DNA from: Chionis minor
Lineage: Eukaryota; Chordata; Aves; Charadriiformes; Chionididae
NCBI GenBank assembly: GCA_013398295.1
Contig: VZSF01000963.1
Span: 78,215 to 142,214, forward strand
Direction of reading: 5' to 3'
DNA: 64,000 bases
A program made the translations under genes and the position numbers. The notes under the pieces were generated by a model that was not told the DNA's origin, ran no database searches, and saw only the letters and a list, made by a program, of their open reading frames with translations. Below are positions 49,901-63,170 of the stretch, in pieces. Positions within the stretch are counted from its first letter, which is position 1; every line of letters begins with the position of its first letter.

Positions 49901-50740
49901 GTCAGTGTAGCCACTAGTGAAGACTCAAGGAAGCATGGATGTGTTTTCAAAAGGTGATGAGCACCCCCTTGTTAAGGAAAGTGGCAGAGAGAACAAAACG
50001 AGGTCTTTGGTGCTGCATGGTAAGGTGCATCACTTGCATTGCAGAGAGGCAGCAGCTGTTCTGACATAACCTACAGCAAATCATCATCCTCTGTAAGCCA
50101 CCCCATTGATTATACTACCAGTACTTTTAAAAATCTGAGAAATTACCATTTGAAATGCTTAGAGTTGAGGGGGGTGAATGTATTTTCATAAATCTGTAGA
50201 CTTGAAATGATGTACCTAAAGGTGGTATATTAGCAAATGACTCACAGAACGTTACTTGCCCTGGCTGTCCCACACCACATACTGAGAAAAACGTTGTTGC
50301 TGTGGCCTCAAACTGCTGTTTTGCCTGTTGTTTTCATTAGAAGCTATTCATGTTTTATTTAGATAGCTTCAATCAATGTTTATCTCCGTTTTATTTTTCA
50401 GTTAAAGCCTGCCAGTGTAATCAACCTCGTCTGCAAATTGTTCTGCATTGTCAGTGACTGCCTTCTAGTATTGTAAACTTTGTGTAGTTAATTGTTCTTA
50501 GAGAATACTGAAATATTTCTTGGTAGCACAGTAATCATTTACGTGACAATGCAATGGTGCTGTGTTTATTTTGAACACAAAACTCATCTCACACAGTTGG
50601 TTTTGGTATTTTTGCTGTTTGGTGCCCTACACATTGTCCTACTGCGGGAAGTGTAGAGGGGGAGACACCTGCATTGATTCTTTAAAAGTAGAAGTAGATT
50701 GGGGACAAATGGGAATGATGGATCAATTTAGCTGGAAAAA
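49901..50740. other. Noncoding DNA, motif-rich
   Basis: Repeat-free between two CR1 scraps. At 50290-50560 the sequence contains several AT-rich cores (TTTATTTAGATAGC, TTAATTGTTC). Weak regulatory candidate only. Confidence 0.3.
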
Positions 50741-51420
50741 CTTGCCCTTCTAAGGGGACGGGCCTGGATATGTTATTAGTCAAAGACAGAAAGCAAGTAG
50801 TAGGAGTTACCATCTGGTCTCAATGTGGATGGAGCTCGCTGATGGAGTCCCTAAAAGCTGTGTGCTAGGAGCTGTGCTGTTCAACAGGTTTATAACAATC
50901 AGTCCTTTTTCAGGCTGTTTAAAATGAAAAGGCCTGATAATTACAAAAAAGTTTGTCAGGCTAGTGAAAATAAGGGTTGACTCAAGATTTACCTAATTAT
51001 TTTTTAAGATGGAGAGGATGGGTAATAAAACAGCAGGTGAAACCCAGTGGAAGCAAATGTAAAGTGATGCACCTTGGAAAAGGTGAACAAAATAAGCACT
51101 GAGCTGGCTGTAACTGCCAGGAGCAAGACCATGAAAACATCAGCTTAGTGCCTGAAAACGCTGAATAAAATTGTAGGAGGTTGTAGGGAAGAGATAGAGA
51201 ACAAGCAGAAAATAGTGTTAAACCCTGGTACAAAACCATAGTTCATCCCCATTTTGAATGCTGCATGCTTCTCTGGCCCCTTCACCTGCAAACAAAATAT
51301 GTTGAAACATTCAGGGCAGAGTAACAAAGATGATGAAAGGTGTGGGGCAGTTTCTCCATGATAAATGAGCAAGCAAGCTATGACTCTTGCTATGGGTCAA
51401 ATTTGACTGAGAGGAGACAG
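50741..51420 (+). mobile_element. Degraded CR1 LINE ORF2 fragment
   Basis: Frame at 50844 reads GVPKSCVLGAVLFNRFI, a decayed version of the RT motif GVPQGSVLGP-LFN-FI. Downstream, GTAAAGTGATGCACCTTGGA corresponds to the CR1 region encoding the C-K-LHLG block. TCTCTGGCCCCTTCACCTGC and GGCAGAGTAACAAAGATGAT follow in the expected CR1 order. Numerous stops and frameshifts show it is old. Its order with the fragment at 49490 (same RT block twice) means two separate insertions. Confidence 0.75.
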
Positions 51421-53530
51421 GCTAGTTTCTGGGGGCCACAATACTAGGAGGAGCCAAATGCAGAAGAAACCCATGGAGCTGGTGGGCTGCAGCCTCATCA
51501 AGGCTGTATGAGGGCTGCTTTTATGGGTGCTCAACATCTGCATGGCCTCAGGGGCCATGCCACACCAGATTGTGTGGCAGAAATCCAGAGAGCATTATTA
51601 AATGTGGAAAAAACCCTCCATGTGCAATTGAGAAAATCCCTGAAATTAAAATGGGTGGAAGAGTACTTGGGAGAAAGTACCATGAGTGTTTATGCTGTTC
51701 TTGTTCCTCCTTAGGTATGTGCTTTAGGTGTACAGCTGGGACACTTGTGTGGTGGTGGGGGCTGTGTGTGTAAGCTGTCTGCATCCAGAACATGAACCGT
51801 ATGTTGATTTTAAATCTTGGGAAACTGAGCAGCCTTGTCTCCCTGATCAGACCTGATCTTTAAAATGATGACTGACTTCTGCAGCTTCCTTTTGTGCTCG
51901 CTTCCTGCTTCTGCAAACCTGAACATGGCTTTTGGGAAGCATTGTGGATTGACAGCGTTGGCAGCTAAAAAAAATAGACATGATAATCACTGTCAGAGAA
52001 GGACTGGAAAAAGAAACTGAGAGCTTAATTATGGCTGCAAAGGAATGGTCTCATTGTACAAGCCATGATAAAATGAAGATAGAGGGAAGTACAGAGCATA
52101 GGAATTGCAGTCAGGTTTTGGAGACTATTAGCTGTTCTGTTTATGATCATACCAATACAACCAGAGATTTTTAAAAGGTGCTGCCTAAAAGGCTGCCAAG
52201 TTGTGCACCATGCATTCTGCAAGAGCCACAGAATACAAGTGGTTTCCATACAATAGGATAGCAATAAAGAATGTGTTGCAATCTTAGTCCAAGTGAGAAA
52301 CACTGATGTAGAAAAATCCCTTTATGACTTTTTTTTCTGTTACTGGCCACTAAGTATATGCTAGTTCATCCAGCATGGTGGCCTTAGAACGGAAGGAAGG
52401 AGACTGTATCATCACGGACACTGCTTTTTCACTTCATGAGAATGCCAGACTGAGAACACAGAAGACAAATGTACATGATCAGCAATGGCACAGAAAGTGT
52501 AATTGCAATTACTTAAACATAATTTGGGAAAACCAATACAGTACTGTGTACACTAGAAACATAAACCATGCACCTTCCCAAAAACAAGTCTAAAACTTGG
52601 AAATAGCATTCAAAACTCATTGATAACTGGATCTGAATTGGACCCCTTGAAAGCTTGAATGGTGGAGCAAAAAACCAGTAACAGCAGCCGTTACTGTGCT
52701 CTGTGGTTATTACTAACGTATCTATAGAAATGTATACTCATGTTTAGTGTTTATATACCAGAGATAAAATCCTGGCTGGTTTTCATGAACATTGAGATGT
52801 AGCTTTCTCAACAGAAAGAGATCCAACTTGATGAAGCAGGTGGCCTCTCCTTGCCCAATATTTTTTGCACAGGAAAGCTATGCATGAAGGGCAGCTAAGT
52901 ACGGGTATGGCCTGAAGAACTGAATTGCACATTTCTACCTTGCCCACTCTGTTCCCTCCAGCTTCTGTGCACAGGATCAGCTCTGCAGCCAGAGTGGACA
53001 ATTCAGCTTCAACATATGTTTAACCCAGGGGCTGGGACACATAGGCCTGGGCTGCCAAAGAACCAAATGAGAATCCCCACTGGAAGGGATCTTACTGCCC
53101 TCACTGAATTAAATGATATCTTCATTTCTTTAGGGAAGACCTTTCTCTTTCGATCCAGGTGTAAAAGTAAACATGCTTTTCTTCAAAGGCGTAAATGAGA
53201 CCCAGGGATTTGCAAGCGGGGGATGTTCAATGTCAGACAAAGAAAAGCTAGCAGTCTGCAGGCGTTTGATCATGCAGCCAACCTAAAACTTATCCATGTG
53301 TATGTCAGTCCTTGGAAGGACACCAAGGAGCAGGCAACACTAGAGCTTTGAACCCTCTGAGCTAGAGAACAGCCACTTCCCTGATTAAAACAAAAAAGCA
53401 ACACCTCAACTAGCCCATCAATAAGGTCAGCAGTCCAGCAGGAATCCTTAGTCCAAGATCTTTAGCACAGAAAAGTATGAGTGTGAGCAATTAGTATTTA
53501 GCAGAGGTAACAAGGCAAGCAGTGGAAGTA
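51421..53530. other. Noncoding spacer
   Basis: No exon or named repeat recognised. Confidence 0.4.
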
Positions 53531-53650
53531 ATTTTTTTTTTTAAAAAAAAAGCAAACCCAACTCCCCAAAACCAACCAACCAAAAACCAACCAACCAAAA
53601 ATCACCAAAACAATAAAAAAACCCCAAACAAAACAAACCCCAAAAAAGCA
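53531..53650. repeat. T10/A9 junction followed by an AACC-rich low-complexity tract
   Basis: TTTTTTTTTT then AAAAAAAAA, then about 100 bases made almost only of A and C, with CCAACCAACC and CCAAAAACC runs. It shows strong strand asymmetry (no G for long stretches). The Lys/Asn/Pro frame across it is an artefact. Confidence 0.95.
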
Positions 53651-56600
53651 TACATCACAGTGAAGTCATGTTTTGACTTCAGCAGAGCATTGCAGGGGCT
53701 AGTGGTGTTCCACTGCCCTTAGACTGATCACAAATTTCATGGGTAGCACTGATTCCTTCTCTTCTTTGCACACAAATGCTTACCTTCTTCAATATGCATG
53801 TAGACATAAACTACAAGAAGTTTTATGGGCTCTATTAAAAATAGCCATTCTATTGCAGAGTTTCAAAAAGTAGAAGGCAGGTAACTTATAACCTAGATTT
53901 GAATTTATGATGGGCATCCTGGATGGATGATCACAAAGTAGATGTTTTGCTGTTTGCATCAGATTTGATGCTGTTTGCCACTGCCACATCCAGGGTGTCC
54001 TGTTCCCAGAAACTGTCAAGAAAAAGCATGTGGCATCAGGAAAGCAACACTGGAAAAAACACCTGTACTGCAGTTCCTTTGCTGGGCAGATCACTTGAGC
54101 AAGTTGAAGCTAAGTAAGACATACCAAAGGAAAAGGGTGTACTGGATAACACAAGTAGCTGGATCCTCTGTGCATGTCAGTGTTCTGAGCTCAAAGCACT
54201 GCAGACTCATCAGCTGAAGTTAGCTGAGGATTGAGTCCAATGACACATTCTTTTGGAAAGAAAGCTCATCTTTGTGGTTGTCCTCAGTTTTCAGAAGAAA
54301 CTGTGCTCTTAAATGGTGAGAACCTGCTGTCAGCTGCCTAGATTTTGCTTTGAGGACAGAACTGACACCATCACCAACTCATTTGTAGCTCAGTGGTTGA
54401 GTGCTGAAACAGGAATTTGCTTCCTCTGTTTGTTCTTCCATCTGAGTGTCTTCATAGACTGCAATTCTCCATAATGTGTAGTACTGAAGAACACAAAAGA
54501 TGAATGAAAGGAAAAATACCCATAGCAGTTTGTTTTGAAAATCAGACTTAACTTCTATCATTGTATTTGGGGGTTTGACTGTGACTGGTAAAAGAGCCTG
54601 GTGATACAGGACACATTAATTTGTCAGTCAATTTATAGGGCCCTGGTATTGGATAAAAACCTCCAAAATATATTGACTGTCACATCTGAAAAGCAATTCC
54701 AATGTTTGGACCTTATTTCCCATCTATTGCTTTAAGCATCTCTTCAGTATAATGATATTCATATTCTGCAAATCACTATGCTGCTCTCATCTTGGCTTGC
54801 CGAGAGGCTGTTGTGTATACTAATCTGTGTGGTATGTCCTATACATTAGGATGTCTGGATTAATTTGAAAATCTTCTTAAAATGCATACTTGAATTATTG
54901 ATTGTACAGCTCAGAAGATGAAATGAGATGGGGTGGATTTTAGAGTTATGAATAATAAACTTCTGCTCAGCCAAAGCTACCAATTGATGAGTTCAAGCTC
55001 AAAGAGATGCTACCACTACACATTTTATACACACTAATATTAGGCTACCTACAGTCCTTGCTACGTTTGTTATTTTTCTTAATAGCCACAAAGAAATAGG
55101 GATTAGTGTGTAAGGGATTTAAGAGCACAATTCCCACTGGCCTATGGTGAGATTATGCACTTCAAAACCTCTTTTGAAATCTGCTCCAGATATTGATTGC
55201 TGTCAGATTTCCATTTGGCTGAATAGGTGTTCTGAAAGGTCCCTGACCCCCTTTTCTGGTGTGCCAGTTGATAACATTTTATAGTCCAGGCTCTTACCCT
55301 TCAAGCAAGACGTTAGGTACTTCTTGCTTGCTCTTCTTTCCCTTTAAGAATTTGTTTCAGCAAGGCTTTCTCAGCTTTTCCCCAGCTTAATGAGCACAAA
55401 ACTAATTGGGTTAATCTATAACCATACTTTTGAACATCCAAGACTATCCAGCACTTGAGTTGCCCTTTTTGCACTGTTACCATATCAATACCTTGGTAAT
55501 GGGGCACTCAGCGTTTCACACAGCCCTCAGGTGTGGGTCCTCTGGCTCCTTCTGCATTTCAATCATCTCTTCTGATTTGTTCTGTGCCTCTGCTGGTACA
55601 TCTCAGTGTTTTGTTTGCTTTCTCTTTGGCTGCCAGAAACTACGCTAACTATCTGAAGATTAGATCTCCCATTTGTCTGGGATCATTTCCCTGTGACCCT
55701 GTCAGAGGAAGCATTAAAAGATTTATAAAATGAATGTGTGAAACAAGGATGTGTCAATGAACTGTACAGAAGGGGGTAAAAACATTATTTCAGTGACTGC
55801 TGATACGAGTTAAAAGAAAACTGAACTTAATAAAAAATCATTCTACTGATTTCTGAAACAGAGCCCAGGAGGCAGAAAGATCATGGAGGAGACCAAAAAG
55901 ATCAATTGCATGTATCTGCACAACAACCCATTTCTTAAAGCCCCGATTTTTTGGTATAATCCTTTTGGCAATGTTGTGACCCAGTCTTATTTGATTTATG
56001 TTTTTTTCTCACTAAATATTATGCATGAGGTACCCACTCAAGACTTCACCTTATGCATGTTTCACCAAAGGGAGCTTCGGTTCTATTTGGTACAAACCAT
56101 TTTACCTGATTTTATTATTTGAAATCTTCAAAATTTGTATTTGCATTATTAATTTCTTTCTTTTTGGAACCTCTACCCATAGCATTTAGTCTTCAAAATA
56201 ATTAGGATCACTTTACCACTGCAGTATAACCTCAAGTGAGAAAGTTAATTTCCTATTCAGTTTAGAATTTCACCATCAATACCATGAATACTAAATTTAT
56301 ACCGCTGTGGTCAAAGTCCTCAGAAAGCACCTTTAAAACATCGACTTCTTAGCTGTGATCATTTCCTACTTTTGTTTCACTACGGGCTTTAAATCCTCTC
56401 ATAGTGTTGCAAGAAGAGTGGTATTTTCCCTCGGTTTCTTCTCTCGATCCTGCCTGCCAGGAGATAGGTGAGATAAGTAGTTACAGATGATATGAGCATT
56501 ATAGGATAGATCGCTAAGAGTACTGCAAAAGCACCATGCCCTGCAGTCCCTGAGGGACAATACAATATTTCTGCCAGTAGCTCAAATTTCTCTCAAGCCC

Positions 56601-58413
56601 AGCAAGCATTGTGAACTGGAGTCTTACACTTCTGGATGTCAGCATAATTCATCCCGCATGCTAACGCTGTGATGGGTGCCAGGGGTGGATTTCCTCCTCT
56701 TCTTCATGGCAGAGTTTGTTTTCTTGAAGCATGTAAAGGGGCTCCATGGTTCCTGCTGATGACTAATGCTCACACTCAGTATGCAGCATATGGATAGCTT
56801 CAAGTGCCCTATAGATTATGGCCAATACATTGGTTTCCTAAGGAGCATGGGCACCTAGTATCCATGTGATGTTTTGTTGCTCATTTATGAAGAACATCTT
56901 ATTTTCTTGAATGTCACAAGAGTAAATCAACCAGCAGCTGAGAGATTACTGTCCAAGTCTTTGGTCTTAAAAGTCATCCTGCCTCTTCTCCTAGTCAATT
57001 CCAGCCACTGTTTTTGCTGTTTATTGGATTTCTCCTGGTTTCCCTGAACTTTTCTGACTTTTACCAGCAGCTGCTACCAATATATACCCTTGCCTCCAAA
57101 TTTTCTCCCCAGTCCCAGGGAAATCTCTTTGGTAGGATGGCTTATTTACCTCTGCTATTTCTGCTTCCTGTTGTTTCAGCAATAACCATGTGGAGGAGCA
57201 TTTAATTGCTCTTTTGGTTTAGCCTGGCTGAAGCATACTCAGCATACCCATCTGTTTTAACGTGGCTTCTAGATCAAAGCCTCCTCTTTTACAATACCCA
57301 GTTACATCTTCCAGCCTAACATCCACATACAAAGAGAAGCTTCAGCCTGTATTTGAAAATATAACCAGAGCCAGCTCTAAGAATTTGTGAGTTCAGATTA
57401 ATGAGAAAAAAACTAAACCAAGTTCTTTAAAGTGACATTCTAGTGACAACTTTTATTTTCTCCCACATTATTTAAGTATTGGAACAACAGAGACAGGTCA
57501 TGCTTTCCAAACAGTTGAAATCACTTGAAATCGTACAGGAAGGGTGTACTGTTAGGTTTCAATTAAGCTAAATTATTAATGATTTTTGTGTCTAATTGCC
57601 TTATTACCTTGACTACAGACAGATTCAGGTCAGCTGTTCAGATAATTCTTATGCAGGGCAATCCACATCTAAGCCACCAGTCACCACCAGTATTCTGCAG
57701 CATGTTTGCATGGTGAGCAGGGTGGATCTGGGCATGCACGTCAAGAATGGCAGTTTGCTTGGACTGAACACCACACTTTTCAGGGCAACACCCTATCTTG
57801 AGCATCTGTGCCAGAAAGTATTCCCATGTCCCTACTGCCTATGCTTCTGGAAGAATTGCAAAAGCACTTTGCCTACCAAAAGAGGAGTGCAGCAGGAGTA
57901 TTTCTGCTATTGAGAGACTGGGAATCTGTCTGCTGCTCTGCAAGGCATTGGGCTGAGGAAACACATCAAATGCAAGTTAGGGACCAGATGCCCCATGGCA
58001 CTTTCTCTGCTTTGTGCTGCTCTGATGGTGCCAAGCTACTGCAAACCTACTTTAACTGGCCAGTGTGACATGGACTAACCTACCCTTTAAGTGGAAAAGA
58101 ATTTTTTGACATTCCCTGTTTTCAAAATAATAAAAAATAATTATTTTTTACATTTCCTTGGTAATATGAAAGAGGGTCTTTTGTTAGTTTTTGAGGCTAT
58201 TCTCACACCTAGACAAATGGTATTCAAATGAAGGTGAAGGTACATATGAGCAGGAAGAGACTACAAAAGAAGAAAAAACATGTACTAATTGTCCACAAGC
58301 CAATCATTATAAATCCCTAGAATGTCACTTGTCATAGAAAGAAAACTGAACATTAATGTAAGAAATGCACCGTTAAAGTAGCAAAAGTGTCTTACCTCTG
58401 ATCTGTACTTGAT
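53651..58413. other. Noncoding spacer
   Basis: No exon or named repeat recognised. Frames of 60-105 codons (for example 57596-57913 plus) lack domains and splice context. Confidence 0.4.
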
Positions 58414-58465
58414 TGTCGTGGGTTTGGGCCAGATTGGCCCGAGCAAGCCGAGCGACAGATGTTCC

Positions 58466-58494
58466 CTCTCTCTCCTGCCGAGCAGGAGAGAGAG
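58466..58494. repeat. Hairpin in the LTR (13-bp arms, 3-nt loop)
   Basis: CTCTCTCTCCTGC, loop CGA, GCAGGAGAGAGAG. It lies about 50 bp inside the LTR's 3' end in sense orientation, so it would be in U5 RNA. Confidence 0.9.
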
Positions 58495-58892
58495 AAGACG
58501 AGAGACTAGTTTAGTAAGAATTAAACTACTTTGATGAAATATAAAGAATAAAATAACAAAAAGAAAATAATGAAATATATACAAAACCGTATCAAGCTCC
58601 CAGGATGACAATCACGTCACCAGCAGGCACTGGGGAAGTCCCAGACTGGACTCAGCGACAGAAGGGAACTGGATCCAGGAACACACGGGTCAGGATCAAA
58701 GGCAGATGAACCGATGGAGTCCTCCTCGGACGCCGGCCATTGAAGAAGAAAAACAAGAGTCCCAGCAAGAGCAAAAGCCTGAGCAAGTTGGAGAAGAAGG
58801 AGCTGGAAGCCATAAAACAGAAAACAGACCGAAACTACGGAATAAAATGGATAAAACCGGAAAAATGGATGCTGACCCTTTGATCCCTCAGC

Positions 58893-58899
58893 TTTTATA
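58893..58899 (-). promoter_or_regulatory. TATA box of the solo LTR
   Basis: TATAAAA on the minus strand, about 345 bp from the LTR's 5' (right) end, preceded by GCTCAG. Placement fits the U3/R promoter of an LTR. Activity is unknown. Confidence 0.6.
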
Positions 58900-59243
58900 C
58901 TGAGCATGATGCAGATGGGATGGAATACACTGTTTGGTCAGTTTTGGGTCACCTGTCCTGTCTGCTCCTACCCACAGATGGGACCCCTCTACGCCTCTCT
59001 GCTTCCAACCCTCCAACGGGGCAAATAACAAAGTTGTCTGGCCTTGGTCGTTATCTCAATAAGGATAAGCAAGGGCCTCTCCGCATGCTCTGCCTTGGCA
59101 TTAGGTATAAACATGGGTCTTATCACTCTGAGAAAGAGCAGTTTTCTGCACAATATGCTGTTAATTTCAGCAGTTAGAAGAGGCCTAGTAAGAAAGCAGA
59201 GTTACTGAACAAAATTGGTCCTGTTTTACCTCAAACCAGGACA

Positions 59244-60650
59244 TTGATCCTTATGGAAGCAAAAATTCATGAGAAAAATGCAAGGTGTCTTTTAAAAATG
59301 GTTTAACTCTGACTGAACCTGCAAAGACTAAAATATTTTAACCAAATTATGCAGTTATGGCAAGATGTCTCTCTACAGCAACTGAAAAGAATTATCACCA
59401 TGACTCTTGAATATTAAAAGCCATCGTGCACTAGTTTTTTTCTTCCACTTGCCAAAGGGTCTTCATGGTTTCATACAAAATGGCAGCATAATGGCTGGCC
59501 TGACTACCCAAGCTAGCCCCAGATGTCAAACTCCCCAAATTGAAGCTGAATGCTGGGCCACGAGGCACATGCAGGGAGAAGCAGGATGGGATGGGATGGG
59601 AAGGAATCTTCTGTCCCTAACCGGGGTGGAAGCAAATGGCTTTGGCATGCTCAGTCTACCCAGCACAGCTGCTGGCACAAACCATGTAGCTTATGACGAT
59701 GCTGGGATGAGAGAAGCATCACACCATCAATCCCAGTTTTAGGTAGTCCTGCCTGGAGCCATGAGGAGTTAATTCAGGTTTGAAGAAATGTCTCCTGCTT
59801 GTCTTTGGCACCAAGCAATAGCTGCCTCTGCCCAGCCTGACTTTTGGATATTTACCTCTATATGCATCTTAAAACTAGCAATGCTGAGGTTTCCCATGGT
59901 AAAACTCCTGGGTGACTAAATTCTCCAGCAGGTTTGTAGCCAGAGCAAGCAGTGGGACAGAAACACATCTGTCCGCATGCAATGTGCTCGCTCTGTTGAT
60001 GTAGAATTTATTCACTCGGGGGTTTTACCAAGGGAAACTGCTAGCTTTCAGACACATGTAGAGGTAGATATCGCAAAGTCAGGCTAAGTTTGTGCCTTGG
60101 TGCTGATTTCTGCTTCTGAACTACTCTGTATTTTGTAATTTTGCTTGAGCCCACTGCAAATGATTTTGCTGAGGTTTATGCCTAAAAATGAGTGTGAGAA
60201 AAAGCAGCATGCAAAACCATGAGGTGCTTGCCTGGTAGGGAGGGATTTCAGACTCCTTTCCTAAACCAGGGCTGCAGTGGAGATGATGATGAGGAAGACG
60301 AAAACACAGAAACTGGTGGCTGTCAGGGTCTAATTCAGTGTTACTACCTATCATTAGTTTTTAAAGAAATCAGTGAACTCCAGTTGTGGGGATTTTATGA
60401 TGGAAATGTAGGTTTATGAGAGATGAGTCGAGTTTTGCTGGATTTATAGCAGGAAGCCCATGATGTTTCTTTGTATAATTTTATAGCATTTGTTTTTCAA
60501 AATTCATGTATTTTTGTCATGACAATACTTTACATTGGGGAAAAAAGGTGAAAATGAAACAAGCCACATAATACTCAATCACGAAGTAAAGAAAACACTG
60601 TGAAATATATTTTTTGTGGGAGAACTGGTTAAAAAAAAAAGTGCAAGCCT
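59244..60650. other. Noncoding spacer
   Basis: No exon recognised. Short GGGAT repeats near 59584-59602. Confidence 0.4.
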
Positions 60651-61179
60651 GAAAAACATAAATGTGTACCAATGAACTGGTCCAGATGACATGCATCTCT
60701 GAGAATAAGTTAATTCATTACAGAATGTAATGGCTCAGTGACAGTTGTTTATGGAAGTTCATGGAAACCTGAGAGAAAGCCAGAAAGCAAATAGGACACA
60801 GATCTTCAGAAAAAGAAGGGAAAAAAAACCAAACATAAAAGAATCAGAATCACAGGCAATTACAATTTACTAAACCTAATTTTAGTCCATCGTAAAATAA
60901 TGAAATGATCATTAAAACTCTGCATCTACCTGGGGGATAATGGAATAATGAGCAGCAAATGATGCAGGCACTGCGGTGCCAGGGTGGTATGTGTGACAAA
61001 TCCTCCTGAAAAAGAAAACTGATTGGGAACCAGAAATACTGGGTGAACACATTCAAATAATACAACCTGAAACTTTTTTTCCCCCATGGGAGAAAGCATT
61101 CTGGAAACCCCTAATGTTGTAGTTTGGTTCCGTTACAGGTTCCCTGGTGTGAAACACTGCCCTGAATTTGAAGGCCTAA
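60651..61179 (+). mobile_element. Probable very old CR1-like fragment
   Basis: GGTCCAGATGACATGCATCT resembles the CR1 ORF2 region D-ippD-lHp, upstream of the RT block. The remainder is too diverged to align by eye. It may be the upstream part of the element at 61180, but the intervening order could not be confirmed. Confidence 0.4.
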
Positions 61180-61965
61180 GGGCCAGCCACCTCTGCAAGC
61201 AAAAATACCTGAATGCTGGGGTGATGGATACAGAAAAGAATAGGAGTAGATTATAGAGAGTCTTATAAAATGATAGAGCAGCACAACAAATCAATGCACT
61301 TTGGGGTTGCTGGTGCAGTTAAGTTATATCCTTCAACTGCAAAGAATAACTGCTCTTCATGTAATGACACCTGGGATATAGCATTAAATTGCAATACCTC
61401 GTTACCCATCCTTACAAAACACGAAAGAATTTGAGGGAATTCAGATCTGAAGAGAAATATTATCAGACTCTTGGAAAGACTGATACGGAAGGAGAGATTA
61501 GGTAGCTTAAATATATAGCTTATCTAATCAATAATTAAGCAGGGGAAGGATAATGGTTTAAAAATATGTAAGAGAAGGATAATTATTTTGGCTGATGCAT
61601 GGTCCCAATTCAGCACAGCGCTTAAACACATGCGCATATCCATCAGTCCTGCAAAACACCAACACACGTGATTTCAATGGAGCTTAAGCACATACCTAAA
61701 TTTAAGCATGCATTGAAGTACTTTGATTAATTGGGGTCTTAACCACAAGTAATGGCATGAAATTAAGAAACAGAAAAATGTAGACTGAACAGCGGGAAAA
61801 TCTTCCAAATGGTGAAATATATGAGGCTGGGGAGTCATCACTTAAGGGAATTGGTGGAAACTTCATCCCTGGACGCCTTTCAAGTTTTGCTGGACAAAGT
61901 ACTAGGAAAATATCCTTTGGGGAATAATCTTGCTGTTGCCTCTGGAGACTACAACTGCACAACCT
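61180..61965 (+). mobile_element. Degraded old CR1 LINE 3' region
   Basis: Recognisable CR1 landmarks appear in order. GGAAAGACTGATACGGAAGG (61472 on) precedes the GRLRGDLI block. GGTGGAAACTTCATCCCTGG and CAAGTTTTGCTGGACAAAGT (61852-61900) correspond to the end of ORF2 and the 3' UTR. No octamer tail survives. Stops in all frames. Confidence 0.6.
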
Positions 61966-63004
61966 AACCCAACTTTTCTGTCACTAAGTTTTTCTGGGCT
62001 GACTTGCAGCATTAAGTCTGAGACACAATTTTAATGAGCAATGACAGGCTGGTGGCCTTCCAAAGCTCTTTCTTGCCTCCCCCCACAATTCATTAGCTTT
62101 TTTCCATCTTCGTTATACGTAATGCTATGAGAGAAAAAATCCCCAAACCCACCATGCTTTAATCCTAGTGGTACTTTATCTTTTTTCCACTCACTGACTA
62201 AACATTGATTTCATTCTCACCTCTACATTAAAACAGAGCTTAAATTTATATAGTAAATCCAATTTCAACTTGTAGGGCTGTTTCTTCCCAGAGCACGTGT
62301 GGTGGATATCATCAGAGAGTTAATTGTATCTTGGAGAATCTCATCTCTCTGAGCATCCCAGCAGAGGCAGTATTAAAGATTTGGGGCATTTGGTGGTTTC
62401 TTTCTTCTTTTTTCTCTGTGTTGCCCCTGAAAGAAGGGGTGTTGCAGAAAAGGACTTTCCCAGGCATGGAGTGGTAGATTCTCCAAGGGCTTTTCCCACT
62501 GAGGAGAATAAGTTTGGTGAGCTAAATACAAGGCCTGAAATACAATGGCTTTTTAATTGCTTTTAAATGTATTTTTTCTTAAAGTAAACATTTGTTGAAG
62601 GCTGTGCCTCAGTCACTTGGACTTCTGGGGGTATTTTGCAGCCTTGTGGGAAAGGCCAGGTGTTCTTTAACATGACTTTGCAGAGGTCTACTGGAAATGG
62701 AAATGGTTGAGATAGATCTGTTATAACTTTTAGATTCTTCCCACACCCCTCTCCCCTGAATTCAACCACAGTCGACATTCTTCCTTTATTTTTGCAGTGT
62801 CAGTGAGATGGGACCTTATTTTACTATAAGGAAAACAGCGTTTATGGTTTTCAGTCTTAATTTTCCACAGCACATCACTGCATCCAGAATAACAGTTCTT
62901 AACCTAAAATACACATTTCGGTGCCTAACTAGCAATGCAGCTAGGAACACGTGTGAGCATCTTCCTGACTTGTGGCCCGAGTTAACAAACAAGATTAATT
63001 AATT
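61966..63004. other. Noncoding spacer
   Basis: No exon or named repeat recognised. Confidence 0.4.
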
Positions 63005-63170
63005 CCTTTATCCCACTGAAAAGGATGGTCTTGCAAGGTCTCCATCACTGGAGATCCTTAAGAGCTTGTTTAAGAAGCAGCTTCCAAGATAATAAATGGA
63101 GTGGGTCTGCCACTGGGGTGGATCGGGTGGCCTCTTTTGGGGCCTTCCAGCTCTCTTGGCTACAGGCTTT
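63005..63170 (+). mobile_element. Degraded CR1-like 3'-end fragment
   Basis: CCATCACTGGAGATCCTTAA, GCTTGTTTAAGAAGCAGC, then GGTGGCCTCTTTTGGGGCC and TTCCAGCTCT follow the CR1 layout of ORF2 end then 3' UTR. Strongly diverged. Confidence 0.5.

Larger units (their letters stand above)
58414..59243 (-). mobile_element. Solo ERV LTR with perfect target-site duplication (copy 4, different family)
   Basis: An 830-bp element with TGTCGTGGG at its plus-strand left end and CCAGGACA at its right. It is bounded on both sides by TTGAT (58409-58413 and 59244-59248), a perfect 5-bp target duplication. In the minus direction it shows U3, then a TATAAAA box (58893-58899), then an R/U5-like region with a 13-bp-arm hairpin near the end. 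It closely resembles a common avian ERV LTR type (from memory; no name asserted). There is no internal gag/pol/env, so a provirus was lost by LTR-LTR recombination. The 96-codon minus frame and 65-codon plus frame inside it are not genes. The intact duplication suggests a fairly young insertion. Confidence 0.9.
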
